Assembly: GCF_946479275.1 (NCBI RefSeq)
Contig: NZ_CAMLFE010000003.1
Span: forward strand, 186,001-250,000
DNA: 64,000 nucleotides
DNA from: an uncultured Bartonella sp.
GTDB taxonomy: Bacteria; Pseudomonadota; Alphaproteobacteria; Rhizobiales; Rhizobiaceae
Reading direction: 5' to 3'
Part shown: positions 33,847 to 43,372 of the stretch, one piece after another
Layout of the letters: the number at the start of each line of letters is the position of its first letter
How positions within the stretch are numbered: position 1 is the stretch's first letter
Program-made: the position numbers and the translations under genes
The notes under the pieces: generated by a model
Database searches by the model: none
What the model saw: only the letters and a program-made list of their open reading frames with translations
What the model was told of the DNA's origin: nothing

Positions 33847-34658
33847 TGTCCGTTCATTGTCCCTTGTAGTGTGCTAGTCCCAGATGTCGCACTTTTTCCT
33901 TCCAACATGCCACAGTCGCTAATAGTCGTTTGTCTCTCCACTGGCTTTGTGGCATCCGATAATTTCACAAATCGATAGCCCTTTTTCTCAAGCTCCAGAA
34001 TACCCGCAGCGACCCCTTGGCCGGATGCCCGCTTAGGCTGGTTCATATGGGCGATAATAACATCCCCATTCTTAGCAGATGAAATACGTTGAGCAACCGT
34101 TTTTGGCGGCAAGGATGCTCCCATATCGGCATTAAGGGAAAAACCGCCCACTTCATACCCCATGTCATGAATAAGCTTCACGGCGTCCTTCGAATAACGT
34201 GCAGATGCATCGCGATACCAGTAAGAGCGTGGAAAACCTGAGGCTAATAAACTCTCCTCTCCACCTTTGATTTCTTCACAAACTGCTTTGAGGCTGCCTG
34301 CCGTTTTAAGGCCATAGATATCCGGCTGATTATCAATTGCAGGAACATGATTTTTCCCGTGATTTGCCAGTTCGAACAGATCGGGATGGGCCTTGATAAC
34401 TTCGACAGTTTGCTTATTTCGTTGTAACCATCGTGCTGTAACGAATAAAGTGGCTTTGATCTGATGGGAGACGAGCGTGTCGAAAATACGATGGTCGGTA
34501 TCACCCATACATAGATCAAGCGTCAAAGCCACCTGTGGACTTGACGCTTCACCTTTTTCAATATGCAATGCCGGCTCTACGGTACCGGCCATAGTTGTGG
34601 CCGGTGCACTCAAACTTATGATACCGGCAAAAACGCACCGGCAAATTGAATTCCACAT
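33843..34658 (-). CDS. Polysaccharide deacetylase-like protein (NodB homology)
   Basis: This exported protein of 271 residues has a signal peptide at about 1-24 (cleavage near TMA). The NodB fold is recognisable from VALTLDLCMGD in place of the usual TFDDG, ATLFVTARWLQRN, the metal motif ELANHGKNH (H-x3-H), and GGFSLNADMG near the C-terminal part. The first Asp (general base) is kept; the second motif-1 Asp is Leu, with Cys next, as in a subgroup with TFDxC motifs. It probably acts on peptidoglycan or an exopolysaccharide. ATG 34658 follows TAGG; a TTG just before is less likely. Confidence 0.82.
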   Translation of the reverse strand: MWNSICRCVFAGIISLSAPATTMAGTVEPALHIEKGEASSPQVALTLDLCMGDTDHRIFDTLVSHQIKATLFVTARWLQRNKQTVEVIKAHPDLFELANHGKNHVPAIDNQPDIYGLKTAGSLKAVCEEIKGGEESLLASGFPRSYWYRDASARYSKDAVKLIHDMGYEVGGFSLNADMGASLPPKTVAQRISSAKNGDVIIAHMNQPKRASGQGVAAGILELEKKGYRFVKLSDATKPVERQTTISDCGMLEGKSATSGTSTLQGTMNGQ

Positions 34659-34681
34659 CAATTACCTACTTCTGGCATGAC

Positions 34682-37348
34682 CTATTTTTTATGCCTGATT
34701 GCCGCTTGGGCTGCAGCAAGTCTGGCTATCGGCACGCGGAACGGCGAACAGGAAACATAGTTCAATCCGACTTCTTCACATAAGTCAATCGACATCGGAT
34801 CGCCACCATGTTCGCCACAAATTCCAAGTTTAATGTCGGCGCGTTGGCTGCGTCCGCGTGTTGCTCCGATTTTGACAAGTTCACCCACACCATCACGATC
34901 GATAGATACAAATGGATCCTGTTCCAATAAACCTTTTTTGATATAAGTTGAAAGAAATGGACCGGCATCATCGCGTGAAATACCGAATGTCGTTTGAGTA
35001 AGATCATTGGTGCCGAAAGAGAAAAACTCTGCCGATTTGGCAATTTCGGCAGCACGAATCGCAGCCCTTGGCAATTCGATCATCGTCCCGACAAGATATT
35101 TGATCGAGACATTATGCTCTTTCATCACAGCCTTTGCCGTTTCATCAATACGGTCTTTGACATAATCTAGTTCGGTTTTGAGTGCAACCAAAGGTACCAT
35201 GATTTCCGGTATAACCGTTTCCTTGGTAGCTTTCCCTGCTTCAATTGCAGCCTCGATAATTGCGCGCGTCTGCATTTCGGCAATTTCAGGATAAGTAATG
35301 GCCAAGCGACAACCGCGTAACCCCAACATCGGGTTAAACTCGTGAAGTTCGGAGGCCCTTTCTTTTATGACTTCAGACGGAATTGACATCGCTTTTGAAA
35401 CTTCGGCAATTTCGACATCTGTTTTAGGCAAGAATTCATGAAGCGGCGGATCCAGCAAACGGATGGTAACCGGTAACCCATGCATAATTTCGAACAGCTC
35501 GACAAAATCCGATCGTTGCATTGGCAAAAGCTTGGCCAAAGCCTTGCGCCGTCCGTTTTCATCATTGGCCAAAATCATTTCGCGCATCGAAACGATACGG
35601 TCGCCAGCAAAAAACATATGTTCGGTACGGCAAAGACCAATGCCTTCTGCTCCAAAGGAGCGTGCCATACGCGCATCCGCCGGTGTTTCAGCATTGGCAC
35701 AGACATGCATACGACGTTTTTCATCGGCCCAGGACATGAGTTTTGCAAAATCGCCGGACATTTTCGGTTGCAGCATGGCTACCTTGCCCTTGTATATTTC
35801 ACCATTGCCTCCATCAATGGTAATGATATCCCCCTTATGGAACGTTTCGCCGGCTGCCTTCAGTGTGCCGTTACGATAATCGATATGGATACTGCCGGCA
35901 CCTGAGACACAAGGTTTTCCCATGCCACGGGCGACGACAGCGGCATGGCTCGTCATACCACCACGCGTTGTCAAAACACCTTCTGCAACATGCATACCGT
36001 TAATATCTTCCGGACTTGTTTCCACGCGTACCAGAATAACTTTATGTCCTTCTTTGGTTGCTTTTTCCGCTTCTTCCGAAGAAAAAACAATTTCGCCGGT
36101 AGCTGCACCCGGTGAAGCCGGAAGCCCCGTTCCCAAAACAATCTTTTTTGCCTTGGGGTCAAGCGTGGGGTGCAAAAGCTGATCTAGTGACTTGGGATCA
36201 ATACGGGAAATTGCTTCGGTGCGGTCAATGAGACCTTCGGCAACCATATCAACAGCCATTTTAAGGGCCGCCCGCGCCGTGCGTTTGCCGATGCGGGTTT
36301 GCAGCATCCACAATTTACCCTTTTCAATGGTAAATTCCATATCCTGCATATCGCGATAATGTTTCTCGAGCTTATGGGCGATGTCATTGAATGCTTTAAA
36401 GGCGTGCGGCAAAGTTTTTTCTAACGAAGGCTTGTCGGAACCTGCTGCTATGCGTGCAGCTTCGGTTATGTTTTGCGGCGTTCTGATACCGGCAACGACA
36501 TCTTCACCTTGCGCATTGACAAGAAATTCGCCAAAAAGCGCATTTTCGCCCGTCGACGGGTTACGGGTGAAAGCAACACCGGTTGCCGAATCATCCCCCA
36601 TATTGCCGAACACCATAGCCTGGACATTTACTGCGGTACCCCAGCTTTCCGGTATATCGTGAAGTTCCCGATAGGTCACCGCGCGCGGTGTCATCCAGCT
36701 TTGAAAAACTGCCCCGATTGCACCCCAAAGCTGTTTTTCCGGATCTTGAGGAAATGGTTTGCCGATTTCTCTTTCGACACAGTCTTTATATGAAGCAATC
36801 ACATCCTGCCAATCTTTGGCAGTCATTTCGGTATCGACTTCGTAACCGTGGCGGGCTTTGGCATCGTCGATAATTTCTTCAAACAATGAACCATCAATAC
36901 CAAGCACAACGTTCGAATACATCTGGATAAAACGGCGATAGCTGTCATAGGCAAAACGTTCGTCCCCTGTCTCTCTGGCAATGGCTTTGACAGTTTCATC
37001 GTTTAGTCCAAGGTTGAGGACTGTATCCATCATACCGGGCATAGAGGCTCGCGCCCCCGAACGCACAGATACCAACAGCGGTTTATCTTTGTCGCCAAAA
37101 CGGCGCCCCGTCAGTTTACCTACTTCGGCAAGACATTTCTTGACTGTTTCATCAAGTTTGTCGGGGTAGGTTTTATCATTGTTATAAAAATAGGTGCAGA
37201 CTTCGGTTGTAATTGTAAACCCCGGAGGAACCGGCAATCCGAGATTGCTCATCTCTGCAAGATTTGCACCCTTACCGCCCAAGAGGTTGCGTTCAGATGC
37301 GGCCCCCTCCGCTTTCCCGTTACCGAAGCTGTAAACCCATTTTGTCAT
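34682..37348 (-). CDS. ppdK: Pyruvate, phosphate dikinase
   Basis: This cytoplasmic enzyme of 888 residues interconverts pyruvate, ATP and phosphate with PEP, AMP and pyrophosphate. Domain order is normal: an N-terminal ATP-grasp domain (begins YSFGNGKAEGAA, then LLGGKGANLAEM), the central phosphohistidine domain with H468 in GGMTSHAAVVARGMG, and a C-terminal PEP/pyruvate TIM barrel ending with the cysteine motif GICGEHGGDP. It provides gluconeogenic PEP, in keeping with a lifestyle on organic acids and the nearby kgtP-like permease. GGAGG lies 13 bases before the ATG. It is downstream of smc but separated by 191 bases. Confidence 0.96.
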   Translation of the reverse strand: MTKWVYSFGNGKAEGAASERNLLGGKGANLAEMSNLGLPVPPGFTITTEVCTYFYNNDKTYPDKLDETVKKCLAEVGKLTGRRFGDKDKPLLVSVRSGARASMPGMMDTVLNLGLNDETVKAIARETGDERFAYDSYRRFIQMYSNVVLGIDGSLFEEIIDDAKARHGYEVDTEMTAKDWQDVIASYKDCVEREIGKPFPQDPEKQLWGAIGAVFQSWMTPRAVTYRELHDIPESWGTAVNVQAMVFGNMGDDSATGVAFTRNPSTGENALFGEFLVNAQGEDVVAGIRTPQNITEAARIAAGSDKPSLEKTLPHAFKAFNDIAHKLEKHYRDMQDMEFTIEKGKLWMLQTRIGKRTARAALKMAVDMVAEGLIDRTEAISRIDPKSLDQLLHPTLDPKAKKIVLGTGLPASPGAATGEIVFSSEEAEKATKEGHKVILVRVETSPEDINGMHVAEGVLTTRGGMTSHAAVVARGMGKPCVSGAGSIHIDYRNGTLKAAGETFHKGDIITIDGGNGEIYKGKVAMLQPKMSGDFAKLMSWADEKRRMHVCANAETPADARMARSFGAEGIGLCRTEHMFFAGDRIVSMREMILANDENGRRKALAKLLPMQRSDFVELFEIMHGLPVTIRLLDPPLHEFLPKTDVEIAEVSKAMSIPSEVIKERASELHEFNPMLGLRGCRLAITYPEIAEMQTRAIIEAAIEAGKATKETVIPEIMVPLVALKTELDYVKDRIDETAKAVMKEHNVSIKYLVGTMIELPRAAIRAAEIAKSAEFFSFGTNDLTQTTFGISRDDAGPFLSTYIKKGLLEQDPFVSIDRDGVGELVKIGATRGRSQRADIKLGICGEHGGDPMSIDLCEEVGLNYVSCSPFRVPIARLAAAQAAIRHKK

Positions 37349-37539
37349 TTTGAAACATATCCTCCGATTGACTTCGATAGTTGAATATTAAAAACTAGAA
37401 TTGTTGTATTAACCTTGATGGAGACAAACAAATATCAACTATCAACTATAGCTTAAATGACATTTAGTCTGACGCCAACATCAATTTTCTTTACAGATTG
37501 ACCAAATCGATTGAATAACAACTTTTTGAGCCTTCGGTA

Positions 37540-40500
37540 TTATCCGGCGTCTCTCATTTTTTCTGCCGTTTGCAAGTCAACGGATACAAGTTGTGAAACC
37601 CCCTGTTCACCCATCGTGACACCGAAAAGTCGATCCATTTGTGCCATAGTGATCGGATTGTGGGTGATAACGATAAAACGCGTTTCTGTCGATTTTGCCA
37701 TTTCTTCCATCAAATGGCAGTAACGTTCGACATTATGGTCATCAAGCGGTGCATCAACCTCGTCAAGCACGCAAATGGGAGACGGACTTGTCAAGAAAAC
37801 TGCAAATATCAATGCCAATGCAGTCAAAGCCTGTTCACCACCTGACAATAACGTCATGGTTTGCGGTTTTTTACCCGGTGGCCGCGCCAGAATTTCCACT
37901 CCGGCATCCAATGGGTCATCGGATTCAATGAGTTGTAATTCTGCCGTTCCACCACCAAAAAGATGGTGATAAAGTCTCTGGAATTGATCGTTGACTTTGT
38001 TAAAAGCTGAAAGCAGACGTTCGCGCCCTTCGCGGTTAAGATTTACAATCGCGACGCGCAGCTTCTTGATCGCCTCTACCACATCGTCACGTTCGCCGGT
38101 AATTGAATCAAACCGCGAGCGAAGTTCTTTTTCTTCCTCGTCGGCACGTAGATTGACTGCTCCCAAGCGTTCGCGTTCGATCCGTAAACGTTCAAGCTTG
38201 TGATCAAGCGTTTCAATGTCCGGCATTTCATCGCTAACCGATAGCCCGGCAAGAGCCAAAGTTTCGTGCGGCTGGCAATTCAAAGTTTCGCTTATCCGCG
38301 ATTCGATATCCTGGCGGCGATCAACAGCGGCGTTAAGTCGCTCTTCAGCTCTCGCCCTTTCTTCACGGCTTGAAGAAAGTTTGGCAAAGGCTTCCGATGT
38401 CTGTTTATCAAGCGTTGTCTGTATTGTTTCTGCCTCTGCCAGACGGTCCATAACGGCATGGCCTTCCGCTTCTTTTTTTGCAATGGCATCAAGCAGATTT
38501 TGTCGTTTTTCCTCAAGCCCTTCCGGCGTCTCGGCCAATTGTTCGGCCTCGGACATTGCTTCTTCACGACGTGCTTTTAACGCCTCTATCTGTTTTTTCG
38601 CATTTTCAATACGATTGAACCACGCTTTACGCTCCGAACCGATAACCTCGAGCCTGCGCAATCGCGCATTTGCATTCTGTTTCCAGCTTTGAAGGGCCGC
38701 CAAAGCCTCCGATACAGCCCTGCGTTCCGAAGAGATTTTTGCCGAAAATGATGTGATTTTTTCTTCTATAGCAGTCATATCGGGCAATTGTTTCCGTTCG
38801 TCCGACAAAGTTTCAAGTTTTTGAACGAGTTCTGCTTTTTCGCCTTCAAGATCACGCACATTATTTTCAAGTGAAGAAAGCTTCAAACGATGTTCGGAGA
38901 CTTCGCGTTCAATTCTGCTATAAAATTGCTGTGCTTCATCCCGATTTTCGCGGCTCGACCGCAGTTTTTCTCGTATTTCGCGCTCATAAAGGGCCGATTC
39001 TTCGACTTTTTTCGTGAGTTTCTGTAAGTTAATTTCGGCAATCTTCAAAGCTTCCTTCGCTTCGTCAATGAGGTGAGCCAACACTTGAAGACGATTTTTT
39101 TGTGCGAGACGTTGTGCGCTTGCAGTTGGTGCATCGGCGCGCGCCATCAAACCATCCCAACGCCAGATTGCGCCATTCCGACTTACCAGTTTTTGCCCTG
39201 TCTTCAGACCCTTTTGTAAGCGCTTGCCCTCCTCCTCTTCGACAACGCCGATTTGTTGCAAGGCCTGCCTTAATTCGACTGGTGCTTTTACGAAATCCGC
39301 TAACGATTTTATACCGTCGGGAAGAGCTGGCGCTTCATATGCTCCCGTGTGACCGCTCCAAAAAAGAGGGGCGCCTTCTTCAACCGACCCCTCGAGGTCA
39401 TCTCCCAAAGCTGCACCAAGGGCAACTTCATAGCCGTCTTTTACAGTGATTTGGTCTACAACTGGTGGAAATTCCCCACTGATTGAGGAACTCAAAAGTT
39501 GTTCAAGCGTGCGTGCTTCCGTCGCAAGGCCGTTCAGTTGATCGCGACGATCAGCGACCACAGGACGCGCCGCATTTTCCTCTTCACGTGCAGATTCCGT
39601 CGCCAACTCGCATTCTTGCAATAAGGCTTCGTTTTGCGTAAGCTTCACTTCGGCTTCGTCCAATTTTTTCCGGGCTTCGGCAATTTTTTCAGAAGACTTC
39701 AGTTCTGTTTGAAGCGCCTCTATCTGCCGCTTAAAATCGGCAATTGTTTCATCAATGTGTTCGCCGCGTTTTGCAAGATCAGCGATCTGATTGACAATTC
39801 TTGTTTCCTCCGCCTTGGCGTGGGCTTGCAATTGTGTAAGCTCTCCTGCCCGAGCTTCGCTTTTGCTCAACACACTTTGCTGTTCTTCATATTGGAGGGT
39901 GAGCTCGACCTCGGTTTCCTGCTGGTTTTCAGCCTCTAGCCGTAAAGTTTCTTCTTCTGCATTCAGCCGTTCAAGGCTTTCATTGTTGTCTTTGGCAAGT
40001 TGTTCTTCACGATTAATATCAGCGTCGAGTTGTTCAAGTCTGCGCATCAATTCCTGTTGTCGTTGCCGATTGCGGTTTTTTTCCTCGTCAAGCTGTTGCA
40101 ACTCAAGGCTTAACCTTTGATAGGCGGCGGAAGCTTTCGCGGCTTCTTCCCGCAGGGGTGGAAGTTTGTTTTTACTCTCTTCCTGTGCCTTTTCTGCGCG
40201 CATATGCGCTTGTGCTTTTTCTGCAACAAGCTGCGTGGCGCCATTCAACGCGCTGATTGCTTCAGCTTCCTGCGATTTGTTTTCTGACCAGCGCAGATAA
40301 AATAGCCCCGCCTCTGCCCGTCTGATATCGGCCGAGAGGGTTTTGAAACGATTGGCCTGTCGCGATTGACGTTTTAAACTTTCAATCCGCGAGGAAAGAT
40401 CGCCGACCACATCTTCAAGTCTATCAAGATTTCCTTCAGCTGCGCGCAGGCGCAATTCTGCATCATGACGCCGACTATGAAGGCCTGAAATACCTGCTGC

Positions 40501-40998
40501 TTCTTCCAGCAAAGCACGACGTGCTTGCGGTTTGGCCTGTATCAGTTCGCCAATTCGCCCCTGCCCGACCATTGAAGGCGAACGTGCCCCTGTCGATTGA
40601 TCGGCAAATAATAACTGGACGTCTTTGGCGCGAACCTCTTTACCGTTGATGCGATAGACCGAACCGGCATCTCTTTCGATGCGACGGGAAACCTGTAATT
40701 CATCGGCATCGTTAAAAGCTGTCGGTGCACTGCGGTCCGAATTATCCAGAAAAAGCGTTACTTCTGCAAAATTTCTGGCAGGCCTTGTTGCCGAACCTGA
40801 AAAAATAACGTCGTCCATGCCGGAAGCACGCATATTTTTATAGGAGTTTTCTCCCATAACCCAACGCAGCGATTCAACCAGATTCGATTTTCCGCATCCA
40901 TTCGGGCCAACAACACCCGTTAGCCCACGCTCTATCACGAACTCCTGAGCTTCGACAAAGGATTTAAAACCGACCAGTCGCAGCTTGGTAAACTGCAT
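37540..40998 (-). CDS. smc: Chromosome segregation protein SMC
   Basis: This condensin ATPase of 1152 residues organises and segregates the chromosome with ScpA/ScpB. It has an N-terminal Walker A (GPNGCGKSN, about 32-40), two long coiled coils (about 170-500 and 660-1000) around a hinge (about 505-620), and a C-terminal ABC signature LLSGGEQALTALAL with Walker B ICVLDEVDAPLD. The length is typical. The gene order dciA-dsbA-smc is that of many Rhizobiales. A terminator separates it from dsbA, so it probably has its own promoter in the 75-base gap or receives read-through. Confidence 0.96.
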   Translation of the reverse strand: MQFTKLRLVGFKSFVEAQEFVIERGLTGVVGPNGCGKSNLVESLRWVMGENSYKNMRASGMDDVIFSGSATRPARNFAEVTLFLDNSDRSAPTAFNDADELQVSRRIERDAGSVYRINGKEVRAKDVQLLFADQSTGARSPSMVGQGRIGELIQAKPQARRALLEEAAGISGLHSRRHDAELRLRAAEGNLDRLEDVVGDLSSRIESLKRQSRQANRFKTLSADIRRAEAGLFYLRWSENKSQEAEAISALNGATQLVAEKAQAHMRAEKAQEESKNKLPPLREEAAKASAAYQRLSLELQQLDEEKNRNRQRQQELMRRLEQLDADINREEQLAKDNNESLERLNAEEETLRLEAENQQETEVELTLQYEEQQSVLSKSEARAGELTQLQAHAKAEETRIVNQIADLAKRGEHIDETIADFKRQIEALQTELKSSEKIAEARKKLDEAEVKLTQNEALLQECELATESAREEENAARPVVADRRDQLNGLATEARTLEQLLSSSISGEFPPVVDQITVKDGYEVALGAALGDDLEGSVEEGAPLFWSGHTGAYEAPALPDGIKSLADFVKAPVELRQALQQIGVVEEEEGKRLQKGLKTGQKLVSRNGAIWRWDGLMARADAPTASAQRLAQKNRLQVLAHLIDEAKEALKIAEINLQKLTKKVEESALYEREIREKLRSSRENRDEAQQFYSRIEREVSEHRLKLSSLENNVRDLEGEKAELVQKLETLSDERKQLPDMTAIEEKITSFSAKISSERRAVSEALAALQSWKQNANARLRRLEVIGSERKAWFNRIENAKKQIEALKARREEAMSEAEQLAETPEGLEEKRQNLLDAIAKKEAEGHAVMDRLAEAETIQTTLDKQTSEAFAKLSSSREERARAEERLNAAVDRRQDIESRISETLNCQPHETLALAGLSVSDEMPDIETLDHKLERLRIERERLGAVNLRADEEEKELRSRFDSITGERDDVVEAIKKLRVAIVNLNREGRERLLSAFNKVNDQFQRLYHHLFGGGTAELQLIESDDPLDAGVEILARPPGKKPQTMTLLSGGEQALTALALIFAVFLTSPSPICVLDEVDAPLDDHNVERYCHLMEEMAKSTETRFIVITHNPITMAQMDRLFGVTMGEQGVSQLVSVDLQTAEKMRDAG

Positions 40999-41017
40999 AA
41001 ACCTACCTTCGGGTTAC

Positions 41018-41054
41018 AAAAAAGGATGCAGCTAAAATATAACTGCATCCTTTT
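41018..41054 (-). terminator. Rho-independent terminator of dsbA
   Basis: GGATGCAG (41024-41031) pairs with CTGCATCC (41043-41050). The arms are extended by A and T runs and the loop is 11 bases. On the minus strand the hairpin ends in a T run (41018-41023). It is 20 bases after the dsbA stop. Confidence 0.85.
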
Positions 41055-41073
41055 ATTAGCACATATCGCGGTA

Positions 41074-41778
41074 TTATAGAAAACTATCAATCACAGAAGA
41101 CATTTCTTCCACAGACAAAGCGCCTTCATATTTCTTGCCATTGATAAAAAATGTCGGTGTCGAAGTTACGCCGAACTCTTTGCCTCGTTCAAACGAACTT
41201 TTGACCTCGTCAAGAACCGTCTGGTTTTTCAGGCAAGCTTCAAAAGCTTTGTCATCAAGACCGGCCATAGCCGCAATATTTTTCAGTGGCGGCAGAGCGT
41301 CGGACGCAGCAGCCCAATCCATCTGCTTTTCAAAAAGCACTTGAATCATCGGAAAATACCGGTCTTCGGGTGCACAGCGTGCAAGCATATAACCTGCCTG
41401 TGCGCGTGGATCATAGGCAAATTCGCGAAATACCAGACGCGCTTTACCGGTTTTGATATATTTTTCACGGATGGATGGCAGCGTTTCATTAAAGAAAGCG
41501 GCACAATGGCCGCAAGTAACAGAAGCATATTCAACAATGGTTACCGGAGCATCAGCTTTACCCTCGACCATTTCCTTGCCTTTACCGGGTTCAAGAAGTT
41601 TTGCCATATCAACAGTACCTGACGATTTGACATTGATCGTCTTGCTATCGCTTGTTGTCGCTTCGGCCGGTTTATTATCGGCAGCATAAGAAGGAAAGAT
41701 AGTAAAACAGGTTGTTGCGGCTAACCCCAACGCGGCAGCGAACGAACGAAGACGCTGACTGTTTTTTTTATTAAGCAT
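41074..41778 (-). CDS. DsbA-family thiol-disulfide oxidoreductase
   Basis: This periplasmic thioredoxin-fold protein of 234 residues has a signal peptide (about 1-33), a Ser/Thr-rich linker and the active site C89-G-H-C92 in ASVTCGHCAAFF. The cis-proline loop is seen as GVTSTPTFFINGKK. It resembles the monomeric DsbA-like proteins encoded next to smc in Rhizobiales, which form or isomerise disulfides in exported proteins. The secreted four-cysteine proteins in this window are possible substrates (inference). A terminator follows and dciA lies 98 bases upstream. Confidence 0.9.
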   Translation of the reverse strand: MLNKKNSQRLRSFAAALGLAATTCFTIFPSYAADNKPAEATTSDSKTINVKSSGTVDMAKLLEPGKGKEMVEGKADAPVTIVEYASVTCGHCAAFFNETLPSIREKYIKTGKARLVFREFAYDPRAQAGYMLARCAPEDRYFPMIQVLFEKQMDWAAASDALPPLKNIAAMAGLDDKAFEACLKNQTVLDEVKSSFERGKEFGVTSTPTFFINGKKYEGALSVEEMSSVIDSFL

Positions 41779-41876
41779 AACAGTACCTTTTCATTTTAAT
41801 TGTTCAAACTTGAAACTCGCTAAGTCGAAGGCAAGCTTTGTTATTTTATAAGTCATCCATTAAAAGTTGTCTTGGA

Positions 41877-42401
41877 TTAATTATTAATTTTTTTGTCATG
41901 AGACACATATTTCTGCGAAAAAATAGATAATCCAAGATCGCTCAAAGAGTTTCTCAAACCATCATTTTCGATTTTTTCTGTAAGCTCGTCTATAAGTTTG
42001 CGGTCCTTTTCGTTAACCGGCGGGCGTTCGATACGTGCCACTTCTTCTTTCAGAATAACGCGTTGTTCGATCTTTATACGATTGATCGCGACATAACCGA
42101 AAAAGGCATTGATGCGTTGAAGGATTTCTCCTGTCTCATGCGTGAGTATCATTGCAGCATAGGCTTCGCATCCCACAACCAGCGTTCCCGGTTTAAAGGG
42201 ATCATCAATGCTCGCACGCCTTGACCAAATAATCTTCAGCGGCATTGTGGTTTTCGCAATGTCTTCGCCAACAAGTATGTCCCAATTTGCCATAAGTTCC
42301 AGACTGAGACCGGTTTTTTTACGCAAAAGCGGCTCAAGTAACCCCGATGCCGTTTCGGCAAGTGAAGAAAAATGACGTTTTTTCGGTTTCCAACCCATCA
42401 T
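41877..42401 (-). CDS. DUF721 / DciA-like helicase-loading protein
   Basis: This 174-residue protein has the DUF721 domain in its N-terminal two thirds (LLEPLLRKKTGLSLELMANW, then VGEDIAKTTMPLKIIW and GTLVVGCEAYAAMIL). DciA proteins of this family load the replicative helicase DnaB in bacteria without DnaC. Two ATG codons open the gene and the second falls within the stop of the upstream epimerase gene (ATGA-type overlap), so its translation is coupled to a polysaccharide gene. In most relatives it faces mutY directly. The gene is recognisable, but its role here is by family. Confidence 0.8.
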   Translation of the reverse strand: MMGWKPKKRHFSSLAETASGLLEPLLRKKTGLSLELMANWDILVGEDIAKTTMPLKIIWSRRASIDDPFKPGTLVVGCEAYAAMILTHETGEILQRINAFFGYVAINRIKIEQRVILKEEVARIERPPVNEKDRKLIDELTEKIENDGLRNSLSDLGLSIFSQKYVSHDKKINN

Positions 42402-43372
42402 TTGCCTTGATAAGATTTAAACCAGTCGACAAACTTGACCATGCCTTCGGTTATCGACATTGTCGGGTGAAAATTCAAATCCCTTTCGGCACGAGAAATA
42501 TCGGCATAAGTTTTTTCAACGTCGGCAGGCGGCATAGCACAAAGTTCGGTCAATGCTTTTTTGCCCGTTGCCCGTTCAATAGCTTCAACAAATTCCAAGA
42601 GTTGAACCGGCTTGTTATTACCAAGATTATAGATATCGGCGACATTTTCCGGTTCATTGATAATGTTTTTTACCACAGTGACGACGCCATACACGATATC
42701 GTCGATATAGGTAAAATCCCGTTGCATTTTGCCGTAATTGAACAGTTTTACAGGACGACCTTTCAAAATGGCATCCGTAAAAAGCCAGGGAGCCATATCG
42801 GGCCTGCCCCACGGACCATAGACTGTAAAAAATCTTAAACCGGAAGTTTTGAGTTTATGAACATGGTGATATGAGCGAGCAAGAAGCTCTCCGGCCCGTT
42901 TTGTCGCGGCATAAACCGAAACAGGATCGTCAACTCTGTCATCCTCCGAAAATGGTACTTTCTTGTTTGCCCCATAGACAGAGGAAGAGCTTGCATAAAC
43001 AACCGGCGGACGGGAATCAAACTTCAACGCCTGTTCGAAGATTCTGACTTCACCTTCGACATTTGCGCTTACATATGCAGAAGGATTTTCTATCGAATAA
43101 CGAACGCCCGCCTGAGCAGCCAAATGCACGATGACGTCGACATTTTTTTCCTGACCCAAAGCCCGCTCGACTTGTTCTTTATTGGCTATGTCCGCTTTAA
43201 CAAAACGAAACGACGAATCTTCACTTATGTTCTTTAAACGTGCTTTTTTCAGTTCGACAGAATAATAATCATTCAGGTTATCAACTCCGACAACCTCGAA
43301 ACCTTGCCGCAGCAATTCTTTTGTCGTTGCAAAACCGATAAAACCGGCAGCGCCTGTGACAATCGCTTTCAT
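42398..43372 (-). CDS. UDP-glucuronate 4-epimerase-like NAD-dependent sugar epimerase
   Basis: This 324-residue SDR-fold enzyme has the NAD motif GAAGFIGF at 7-14, the binding Asp in GVDNLNDYY, catalytic Ser in YASSSSVYG and the YxxxK pair in YAATKRAGE. The substrate region (GLRFFTVYGPWGRPDMAPW and MQRDFTYIDD) is that of UDP-glucuronate 4-epimerases (LpsL, CapI type), which make UDP-galacturonate for lipopolysaccharide. It overlaps the glycosyltransferase gene upstream and dciA downstream by 4 bases each. It is probably part of an acquired surface-sugar block. Confidence 0.88.
   Translation of the reverse strand: MKAIVTGAAGFIGFATTKELLRQGFEVVGVDNLNDYYSVELKKARLKNISEDSSFRFVKADIANKEQVERALGQEKNVDVIVHLAAQAGVRYSIENPSAYVSANVEGEVRIFEQALKFDSRPPVVYASSSSVYGANKKVPFSEDDRVDDPVSVYAATKRAGELLARSYHHVHKLKTSGLRFFTVYGPWGRPDMAPWLFTDAILKGRPVKLFNYGKMQRDFTYIDDIVYGVVTVVKNIINEPENVADIYNLGNNKPVQLLEFVEAIERATGKKALTELCAMPPADVEKTYADISRAERDLNFHPTMSITEGMVKFVDWFKSYQGK

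Noticed and set aside
39102..39449. Plus-strand frames inside smc
   Set aside because: They are antisense to the coiled-coil part of smc, with Ser/Arg-rich shadow composition and no independent signals.
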